This document shows, in pieces, positions 16,686-22,358 of a stretch of 22,358 nucleotides of DNA. The stretch lies in NCBI GenBank assembly GCA_963661325.1, contig CAVLBP010000029.1:1-22358 (forward strand), given 5' to 3'. The notes beneath the pieces are model-generated. The model saw only the letters and a program-made list of their open reading frames with translations. It did not search any database and was not told the DNA's origin. Numbering within the stretch: position 1 is the first letter of the stretch; each line of letters starts with the position of its first letter. Both the position numbers and the translations under genes were made by a program. The stretch comes from Pararoseburia sp963661325. Its GTDB lineage: Bacteria > Bacillota > Clostridia > Lachnospirales > Lachnospiraceae.

Positions 16686-16711
16686 GAAGTAAATAACCAG
16701 GAGGTAAGAAA

Positions 16712-17443
16712 ATGAGTGTTATTTCAATGAAGCAGTTATTAGAGGCAGGTGTTCATTTCGGACATCAGACAAGAAGATGGAACCCTAAAATGGCTCCATA
16801 CATCTACACAGAGAGAAATGGTATCTATATCATTGATCTTCAGAAGTCTGTAGGTAAAGTAGATGAAGCTTACGATGCAGTATTTGATATTGCAGAGCAG
16901 GGTGGAACAATTCTTTTTGTTGGTACAAAGAAGCAGGCACAGGATGCAATCAAGCAGGAAGCTGAGCGTTGCGGTATGTACTATGTAAACGAGAGATGGC
17001 TTGGCGGTATGCTTACAAACTTCAAGACAATCGAGAGCAGAATTGCAAGATTAAAAGAAATCGAAGCAATGGCTGAAGATGGAACATTTGATGTTCTTCC
17101 TAAGAAGGAAGTTACAAACCTCAAGAAGGAATTAGAGAAGTTACAGAAGAACCTTGGTGGTATCAAGGATATGGGAAGAATCCCAGACGCTATCTTCATC
17201 GTAGATCCTAAGAAGGAAAGAATCTGCGTACAGGAAGCACATGCACTTGGTATTCCTCTTATCGGTATTGCAGATACAAACTGTGATCCGGATGAACTTG
17301 ATTATGTGATCCCGGGTAACGACGATGCTATCCGTGCCGTAAAACTTATCGTTGGTAAGATGGCTGATGCTGTTATCGAAGCAAAGCAGGGAACTGTTGA
17401 TGTAGATAACGCAGAAGAAGTAGAAGAGAACGAAGAAGCATAA
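16712..17443 (+). CDS. rpsB: 30S ribosomal protein S2
   Basis: A 243-residue ribosomal protein S2 with the family signatures LLEAGVHFGHQTRRWNPKM, AQDAIKQEAERCGMYYVNERWLGG, and DAIFIVDPKKE followed by GIPLIGIADTNCDPD. The tail is acidic (DNAEEVEENEEA). S2 binds the head/back of the small subunit with S1 and is needed for late 30S assembly. AGGAGG at 16699-16704 lies 7 bases before the ATG. Codon use is biased (AAG, AAC, CTT, AGA), as expected for a highly expressed gene, and differs from the motility genes upstream. Confidence 0.98.
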   Translation: MSVISMKQLLEAGVHFGHQTRRWNPKMAPYIYTERNGIYIIDLQKSVGKVDEAYDAVFDIAEQGGTILFVGTKKQAQDAIKQEAERCGMYYVNERWLGGMLTNFKTIESRIARLKEIEAMAEDGTFDVLPKKEVTNLKKELEKLQKNLGGIKDMGRIPDAIFIVDPKKERICVQEAHALGIPLIGIADTNCDPDELDYVIPGNDDAIRAVKLIVGKMADAVIEAKQGTVDVDNAEEVEENEEA

Positions 17444-17467
17444 TTTTATTATTTGGAGGACGTGACA

Positions 17468-18406
17468 ATGGCTATTACAGCAGCTATGGTTAAGGAACTG
17501 CGTGAACTTACAGGCGCAGGTATGATGGATTGTAAGAAGGCACTTGGCGAGACTGATGGCGACATGGACGCTGCAGTTGAGTACCTTGCAAAGAAAGGTC
17601 TTGCTAAGGCTGAGAAGAAGGCTGGTCGTATCGCAGCAGAAGGTATCGTTGCATTAAAGGTATCTGATGATGCAAAGAAGGCAGTTGCCGTAGAAGTAAA
17701 CTCTGAGACAGACTTCGTTGCTAAGAACGAGAAGTTCCAGAACTATGTAGCACAGGTTGCTGCACAGGCAATGGATACAAAGGCTACAGATATCGAAGGG
17801 TTCTTGGCTGAGACATGGGCTCTTGATACAACAAAGACTGTAAACGAAGAACTTGCAAGCCAGATCGCTGTTATCGGTGAGAACTTAAAGATTCGTCGTT
17901 TCGCTCAGGTAGAAGAGAACAACGGTTTTGTTGCTGACTATGTTCACATGGGTGGTAAGATTGGTGTTCTTGTTGACGTTGAGACAGACGTTATCAACGA
18001 TGCTGTAAAGGAAATGGCTAGAAACCTTGCAATGCAGGTTGCAGCATTAAATCCTAAGTACACAGACAGATCTGAAGTAAGTGATGAATATCTTGCTCAC
18101 GAAGAAGAGATCCTTCGTGCACAGATTGCTAACGATCCTAAGGAGTCTCAGAAGCCGGAGAAGGTTATCGAAGGCATGATCAAGGGACGTATCAACAAGG
18201 AATTAAAAGAAGTTGTACTTCTTGATCAGGTATATGTTAAGGCTGAAGATGGCAAGCAGATCGTTTCTAAGTATGTAGAAGAAGTTGCTAAGGCTAACAA
18301 CGCCAACATCAAGATCAAAGGATTTGTTCGTTTCGAGACTGGCGAAGGAATTGAGAAGAAGGAAGAAGATTTTGCCGCAGAAGTTGCTGCACAGATGAAT
18401 GCATAA
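17468..18406 (+). CDS. tsf: Translation elongation factor Ts
   Basis: A 312-residue EF-Ts, the nucleotide exchange factor for EF-Tu. The N-terminal UBA-like domain has VKELRELTGAGMMDCKKAL; the core contains VEVNSETDFVAKNEKF and later EKVIEGMIKGRINKEL. Start is ATG 17468 with TGGAGGA (17454-17460) at 7-base spacing. An in-frame TTG at 17453 would place the ribosome binding site inside the gene and is rejected. It follows rpsB by 24 bases, the standard pairing, and is followed by a terminator. Codon use is strongly biased, as in rpsB. Confidence 0.98.
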   Translation: MAITAAMVKELRELTGAGMMDCKKALGETDGDMDAAVEYLAKKGLAKAEKKAGRIAAEGIVALKVSDDAKKAVAVEVNSETDFVAKNEKFQNYVAQVAAQAMDTKATDIEGFLAETWALDTTKTVNEELASQIAVIGENLKIRRFAQVEENNGFVADYVHMGGKIGVLVDVETDVINDAVKEMARNLAMQVAALNPKYTDRSEVSDEYLAHEEEILRAQIANDPKESQKPEKVIEGMIKGRINKELKEVVLLDQVYVKAEDGKQIVSKYVEEVAKANNANIKIKGFVRFETGEGIEKKEEDFAAEVAAQMNA

Positions 18407-18436
18407 TCGGATCGTTTCTTAAATATTGAAAGATTT

Positions 18437-18480
18437 AACCCTTACGAATGGTGGTGACACGCTTCGTAGGGGTTATTTTT
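18437..18480 (+). terminator. Intrinsic terminator after tsf
   Basis: AACCCTTACGAA (18437-18448) pairs with TTCGTAGGGGTT (18463-18474) through 12 positions with one G-U pair. A 14-base loop separates the arms, and ATTTTT with further T-rich sequence follows. It closes the rpsB-tsf unit. Confidence 0.9.
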
Positions 18481-18495
18481 ACTCTTATTTTGTGC

Positions 18496-18501
18496 TATAA
18501 T
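18496..18501 (+). promoter_or_regulatory. Probable promoter -10 for the AAA+ ATPase gene
   Basis: TATAAT preceded by TGC (TGCTATAAT, 18493-18501), an extended -10. No good -35 is seen: the matching position falls in the T-run of the tsf terminator (TTATTT). It lies 44 bases before the ATG. Confidence 0.6.
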
Positions 18502-18544
18502 AAATAATTATTGCAGACATAAGATAAGCAAGGAGGAAAAACAC

Positions 18545-20029
18545 ATGCCGGTGTTTGATTTTGTAGATAAACCAAAGGAATACAAAAAGAGCCAATGTAC
18601 CTATACGGTCTTTTCATCCAATGAACCGTACGCGGATGAAAAGCATCCGATCCTGATCTTAGATCATAGCAGGCAGGAGTGGATGCATCATTCCAACGGT
18701 ACGTTTCTAAACCAAAATACGCAGACAGCATTTGCTTTTGATGTCGACGGGATGACTATAAATGCAGATATCCTGCGTGTGGATGCACGTTTTGTGAGTC
18801 TTTTAAAATGGCTGGGAGAAAACCACATTCAGGTGCAGTTATCCGGAGTCAATACGACAGAGGGCTATGCCGTTTACCGCATCCGTGAAATGGCTTTTGG
18901 CGGTGGTACCAAGTTATCAGCGGAGGATGGTTTTTTACAGTTTATGATGGAGCGGCTTTTTGCAAGTCAGGCACCGGTGGATCTGACCGAGGATGAGGAG
19001 ATGGATGAGTCCGGGGATGATATGAAATTAACCAGCATACAGAGCATCACGGATTTTATGACCTGCGCAGGCAAGACTCTGCCGGATCATATCCGACTTT
19101 GGGCGAGACGAAATCTGGCAGTTGCCAAATCCCATGAAGTCTCACCTGAGGAGCGCAGACACGCACAGCGCGCACTATCCATTATGATGAACATTCAGTG
19201 GAAGAACCAATATTTTGAAGCAATTGATCCGGTAGAAGCCAGACGCATTTTAGACGAAGAATTGTATGGAATGGAGCGGGTAAAGCAAAGAATTATCGAG
19301 ACGATCATCCAGATCAACCGCACCCATACACTGCCTGCTTATGGCTTACTTTTGATCGGACCGGCAGGTACAGGAAAATCCCAGATCGCCTATGCAGTGG
19401 CAAGGATCCTTCGTATGCCATGGACGACGCTGGATATGTCATCCATCAATGATCCGGAGCAGTTGACCGGAAGTTCACGTATTTATGCCAATGCAAAGCC
19501 GGGTATCATCATGGATGCTTTTTCCATGGCGGGAGAATCTAATCTGGTCTTTATTATCAATGAGTTGGATAAGGCGGCATCCGGCAAAGGTAACGGCAAT
19601 CCGGCAGATGTGCTTTTGACCCTTTTAGATAATCTGGGCTTTACCGACAATTACATGGAATGTATGATCCCGACCAATGGCGTCTATCCGATCGCAACAG
19701 CAAACGACAAAGACCAGATCAGCGCACCTTTGATGTCACGCTTTGCCGTGATCGAGATCCCGGACTACACCGACGAGGAAAAGAAGATCATTTTCTCACG
19801 CTTTGCACTGCCAAAAGTATTAAAGCGTATCGGCATGCGCGAGGAGGAATGTGTCTTGTCTGAGGAAGCCCTGGATAAGGTGATCGAACTTTACGCCAAT
19901 ACCTCAGGTATTCGTGATCTGGAACAGGCGGCAGAACATATCGCCGCAAATGCCCTGTATCAGATCGAGGTGGATCAGAAGAAGCAGGTCGTCTTTGACA
20001 CACGTATGATCGAAAAATTATTAGGTTAG
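18545..20029 (+). CDS. Lon-like AAA+ ATPase lacking a protease domain
   Basis: A 494-residue protein. Residues 1 to ~225 form an N-terminal part I do not recognise, with an acidic stretch (DLTEDEEMDESGDD). The AAA+ module begins at ARRILDEELYGMERVKQRII, very close to the start of the Lon ATPase. Walker A is GPAGTGKS (272-279) and Walker B is FIINELDK, with Asn339 where Lon has Asp and Glu340 kept. Sensor 1 (IATAND), Arg finger (APLMSRF) and sensor 2 (SGIRDLEQ) resemble Lon. The chain stops after the ATPase lid, so no Lon Ser-Lys protease follows. AAGGAGGAA precedes the ATG. It probably acts as a remodelling ATPase; substrate unknown. Confidence 0.8.
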   Translation: MPVFDFVDKPKEYKKSQCTYTVFSSNEPYADEKHPILILDHSRQEWMHHSNGTFLNQNTQTAFAFDVDGMTINADILRVDARFVSLLKWLGENHIQVQLSGVNTTEGYAVYRIREMAFGGGTKLSAEDGFLQFMMERLFASQAPVDLTEDEEMDESGDDMKLTSIQSITDFMTCAGKTLPDHIRLWARRNLAVAKSHEVSPEERRHAQRALSIMMNIQWKNQYFEAIDPVEARRILDEELYGMERVKQRIIETIIQINRTHTLPAYGLLLIGPAGTGKSQIAYAVARILRMPWTTLDMSSINDPEQLTGSSRIYANAKPGIIMDAFSMAGESNLVFIINELDKAASGKGNGNPADVLLTLLDNLGFTDNYMECMIPTNGVYPIATANDKDQISAPLMSRFAVIEIPDYTDEEKKIIFSRFALPKVLKRIGMREEECVLSEEALDKVIELYANTSGIRDLEQAAEHIAANALYQIEVDQKKQVVFDTRMIEKLLG

Positions 20030-20041
20030 AGGAAGAGGAAA

Positions 20042-20971
20042 ATGGATTTTTTTGTAGTTTTACAACAGATGTTGGCTTTATTTGCCATGATTTTTATCGG
20101 GTTTTATGCATATAAGGTGCATTGGGTGACGCAGGATACGTCTGATCGCTTGTCAAAATTATTGGTTAATATTTTAAATCCTGCACTTTTGATCAATGGT
20201 GTCTTAGATAAGACGGTCGTGGTACAAAAAGACCTTTTACTGGAGAATTTTATCTATATTTTCCTTTATTTTGTGCTTTTGATTGGACTTTCTTTTCCGA
20301 TTGCTAAAGTTCTGCGGGTGGGAAAAATGGAGAATCGATATCAGTTGATGCTGATCTTTTCCAATGTAGGTTTTATGGGAATTCCGGTGTTGCGTTCCAT
20401 TTTTGGAAATGGCTGTGTGATCTATATTACTTTTTATATTCTGATCTACAATATTTTGCTCTATACCTTGGGAATTGCTTTGGCTCAGAGAAGTCTGCCG
20501 AAAGAGGAGCGGAAAAGTGCAGTCAAAGAGATGATCAATCCGGGGACGGTTTCTGCCATTGCTGCCATACTGATTTTTGTATTCCATCCGACGATCCCAC
20601 AGGGAGCCGTGACTTTCTTCGATTATGTCGGCAATGCCGTGATCCCTTTTTCTATGATCATCATTGGTATATCCATAGCGCAGATGCCGTGGAAGGATAT
20701 CTTCGGACGTGCAAAACTCTACATTTTTAGTTTTATCAAACTTTTGGTTATTCCTATTCTTTGTGCCATTCTTTTGCGTCCGCTAAAGAGGGATACCATG
20801 CTCTTTGCCATTTTTATCCTTATGCTTGCCATGCCATCGGGCAGTATCATTGCCATGATCGTCCGGGAGTATGGCGGAAAGACGGAGGAAGAGGATATAT
20901 GCAGTAAAGGTGTTCTTATGACAACACTTTTTTCTATTATTACCATTCCAATTGTGGTACTGTTTCTTTAA
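20042..20971 (+). CDS. AEC-family (auxin efflux carrier-like) transporter
   Basis: A 309-residue polytopic membrane protein with about 8-10 hydrophobic segments in two halves. The N-terminal half contains LLVNILNPALLINGVL and FSNVGFMGIPVLRSIFGNG, and the C-terminal half IPFSMIIIGISIAQMP and AMPSGSIIAMIVREYGG, all typical of AEC permeases. Bacterial members move small organic acids such as malate; the substrate here cannot be told. It starts 12 bases after the AAA+ gene, with GAGGAAGAGGAA before the ATG, so the two are probably co-transcribed. A hairpin region with a T-run follows. Confidence 0.88.
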   Translation: MDFFVVLQQMLALFAMIFIGFYAYKVHWVTQDTSDRLSKLLVNILNPALLINGVLDKTVVVQKDLLLENFIYIFLYFVLLIGLSFPIAKVLRVGKMENRYQLMLIFSNVGFMGIPVLRSIFGNGCVIYITFYILIYNILLYTLGIALAQRSLPKEERKSAVKEMINPGTVSAIAAILIFVFHPTIPQGAVTFFDYVGNAVIPFSMIIIGISIAQMPWKDIFGRAKLYIFSFIKLLVIPILCAILLRPLKRDTMLFAIFILMLAMPSGSIIAMIVREYGGKTEEEDICSKGVLMTTLFSIITIPIVVLFL

Positions 20972-20985
20972 AAATCAAAAAATAT

Positions 20986-21050
20986 CGGTCGTATCTCAAT
21001 GAGATGCGACCGTGCTCGGCGCGAGAATGTGTTTTCGCACATTCTTTTTT
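20986..21050 (+). terminator. Tandem hairpins with T-run after the AEC gene
   Basis: The first hairpin spans 20986-21012: a near-perfect palindrome of CGGTCGTATCTC and GAGATGCGACCG, with one G-U pair and a 3-base loop. The second hairpin has AGAATGTG (21024-21031) and CACATTCT (21038-21045) around TTTTCG, followed by TTTTTT ending at 21050. The second, with its T-run, is a standard intrinsic terminator. The first may be part of a dispersed intergenic element or may aid termination. Confidence 0.85.
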
Positions 21051-21066
21051 ATTTGTAGAAAATATA

Positions 21067-21096
21067 GGGAAAATGTGGGAAAATGTCGGAATTATG
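21067..21096 (+). repeat. 10-bp tandem repeat upstream of the deacetylase promoter
   Basis: GGGAAAATGT occurs twice in direct succession (21067-21076 and 21077-21086), followed by a degenerate third unit CGGAATTATG (21087-21096). The period is one DNA helical turn. It lies about 35 bases before the likely -10, where an activator or repressor could bind. The rest of the 21051-21185 intergenic region holds only the promoter and the ribosome binding site. Confidence 0.5.
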
Positions 21097-21129
21097 CAGA
21101 AACAGTATATACATCCTGGAAAATTATGA

Positions 21130-21135
21130 TAGAAT
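21130..21135 (+). promoter_or_regulatory. Probable promoter -10 for the polysaccharide deacetylase gene
   Basis: TAGAAT preceded by TGA (TGATAGAAT, 21127-21135), an extended -10. The candidate -35 is weak (TATACA at 21108-21113, 16-base spacer). It lies 50 bases before the ATG. Confidence 0.5.
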
Positions 21136-21185
21136 AAATGTGAAATATCGTATATTGGTATCTTAAGAAGACGGAGAAAACTAAT

Positions 21186-22109
21186 ATGAGCGAGCAGGAA
21201 CATAAAGTCCTGAAAGAACAAAGGGATCGTAGAAAGCGTGTGCAACATATAAAAACAGGGATCATTACCGTGATCTCTGTCTGGATGATTCTTTCGATCG
21301 TGATCACCTGTATTCTTTGCGCAAAGGTTGTATCACTGCAAAAGCAGATCAACATACTGACCGGAGATTATGATTCATCTACGGCGGTGTCAGCCAAGGT
21401 CAACCAGAGCACTTCAGATAGCACGGACATCCAACTGACTCAGAATACGTCAGACAAAGAAAATCTTGCAGCGGCAGAAGACCTGCACAAGGTTTATCTG
21501 ACCTTTGATGATGGACCGAGTGACAATACCAATGCGATCTTAGATGTCTTGGATGACTATAACGTCAAGGCGACCTTTTTTGTGACAGGCAAGGAGGATG
21601 AAGCCTCAAAGGCAGCCTACAAGCGCATCGTGGACGAGGGACATACGATCGCTATGCATTCCTATTCACACAAATACAGTGATATCTATGCATCCGAGGA
21701 GGCTTTTCAAAATGATTTTGAGCGTATTCAGAATCTGATCTATGACACGACCGGAGTGGAGTGCAGATATTACAGATTTCCGGGTGGCAGCAGCAATAAA
21801 GTGAGCAATACCGATATGTCACAATTTATTTCTTATCTGAATGAGCAGGGGATCACCTACTTTGATTGGAATGTTTCCAGCGGCGATGCAACATCACAGG
21901 CATTTACTGCGGATGAATTAGTTGAAAATGTCATGTCGGATGTGGTAAAATACAAAACGTCGGTTGTTTTATTACATGATGCAACAGCAAAGACAACAAC
22001 GGTACAGGCTTTACCGGCGATGATTGAGGCATTACAGCAATCCGGAGCCATGCTTTTACCGATTGATGAGGATACAACGGTCATACAACACGTCAGTATT
22101 CAACAATAA
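21186..22109 (+). CDS. Membrane-anchored polysaccharide (peptidoglycan) deacetylase
   Basis: A 307-residue carbohydrate esterase family 4 (NodB homology) protein. A basic N-terminus precedes one membrane segment (about residues 30-50), followed by a Ser/Thr/Asp-rich linker and the catalytic domain from about 103. Motifs: TFDDGPS with base Asp108 and metal ligand Asp109, HSYSH with metal ligands His158 and His162, RFPGGS, FDWN, and LLHD with His264. All catalytic and zinc-binding residues are in place. It would remove acetyl groups from peptidoglycan or another wall glycan outside the cell, often giving lysozyme resistance. A bactofilin-like gene follows 17 bases downstream. Confidence 0.92.
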   Translation: MSEQEHKVLKEQRDRRKRVQHIKTGIITVISVWMILSIVITCILCAKVVSLQKQINILTGDYDSSTAVSAKVNQSTSDSTDIQLTQNTSDKENLAAAEDLHKVYLTFDDGPSDNTNAILDVLDDYNVKATFFVTGKEDEASKAAYKRIVDEGHTIAMHSYSHKYSDIYASEEAFQNDFERIQNLIYDTTGVECRYYRFPGGSSNKVSNTDMSQFISYLNEQGITYFDWNVSSGDATSQAFTADELVENVMSDVVKYKTSVVLLHDATAKTTTVQALPAMIEALQQSGAMLLPIDEDTTVIQHVSIQQ

Positions 22110-22126
22110 TATACGGAGGAATGAAA

Positions 22127-22358
22127 ATGGGATTTTTCAAGGATTTTAAGGACGACTTTTCAGAGGCAGTCAACGATCTTGTCCCTGGAGCAGAAGAATT
22201 AGATACAGAAGATACTGCAACAGATACATTGGACGAAGAGATCGATGTACAATCCGAATTATCAAAACTGGACGGTCTATTGGAACAGGTGACAAAGAGA
22301 GTAGACGGCAAGCCGGAAGAGACAGCACCGGTTACAGCAAAACAAGAAAATACAGTGG
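22127..22358 (+). CDS. Probable bactofilin-type polymer-forming protein, N-terminal part
   Basis: The reading frame is open to the window end, giving 77 residues. ATG 22127 is preferred over the in-frame ATG 22121, because GGAGGA (22115-22120) abuts the latter but is 6 bases from the former. The N-terminus MGFFKDFKDDFSEAVNDLVP and the following acidic stretch recall the leader seen before the bactofilin domain of clostridial polymer-forming cytoskeletal proteins. The bactofilin beta-helix itself would lie beyond the window, so the call rests on the leader only. It is probably co-transcribed with the deacetylase. Confidence 0.5.
   Translation, partial: MGFFKDFKDDFSEAVNDLVPGAEELDTEDTATDTLDEEIDVQSELSKLDGLLEQVTKRVDGKPEETAPVTAKQENTV

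Noticed and set aside
17453..17467. TTG start adding five residues to EF-Ts
   Set aside because: This TTG is within the GGAGGA ribosome binding site region. ATG 17468 has correct spacing and gives the usual EF-Ts N-terminus.
20237..20587. A 116-codon open frame on the - strand inside the AEC gene
   Set aside because: It is antisense to a clear membrane transporter gene and has no ribosome binding site or recognisable features.

Overview
The window looks like chromosome from a motile Gram-positive Firmicute, most likely Lachnospiraceae (the Roseburia / Butyrivibrio / Agathobacter type of clostridium). The grounds are strong AGGAGG-like ribosome binding sites, moderate GC, a fla/che gene order of the Bacillus/Clostridium kind, and clostridial-type CheC/CheD, FapA and YceG-like proteins. 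The species cannot be named from this sequence. Every gene is on the + strand, and no gene-free stretch exceeds about 220 bases.

Region 1 (1-16562) is the distal part of a large flagellar/chemotaxis operon. It runs fliP (3' end), fliQ, fliR, flhB and flhA (the flagellar type III export gate), then flhF and flhG (placement and number), a PilZ/YcgR-like c-di-GMP receptor, and cheB, cheA, cheW, cheC and cheD (signalling and adaptation). A small membrane protein, the sigma-28 gene fliA, fapA, a small hypothetical, a SwrB-like membrane/coiled-coil protein and a short membrane-anchored YceG-like protein follow. Genes overlap or lie a few to about 50 bases apart, and no internal terminator is visible. 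From fliP to tsf the order matches the B. subtilis fla/che operon (ending sigD-swrB-rpsB-tsf), with extra genes inserted. fapA contains a 39-N gap flanked by a near-identical 25-base sequence. Joining the two copies restores one frame, so the gap looks like an assembly artefact.

Region 2 (16563-18480) holds rpsB and tsf. They have their own strong extended -10 promoter, a leader able to fold into nested stems (a candidate ribosomal-protein autoregulatory leader), and a clear intrinsic terminator after tsf.

Region 3 (18481-21050) holds a Lon-like AAA+ ATPase without a protease domain and with an altered Walker B, then an AEC-family transporter, ending in a two-hairpin terminator region. Region 4 (21051-22358) holds a membrane-anchored polysaccharide deacetylase and the start of a probable bactofilin-type cytoskeletal protein, cut by the window edge.

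The most notable observation is CheB. Its methylesterase triad is intact, but its receiver domain has lost the phospho-acceptor Asp (Gly54) and the conserved Lys (Arg105). Other points worth checking are the rpsB leader, the SwrB-like gene, the altered Lon-like ATPase and the unrecognised small genes inside the motility operon. I saw no CRISPR array, tRNA, rRNA, insertion sequence or phage gene.
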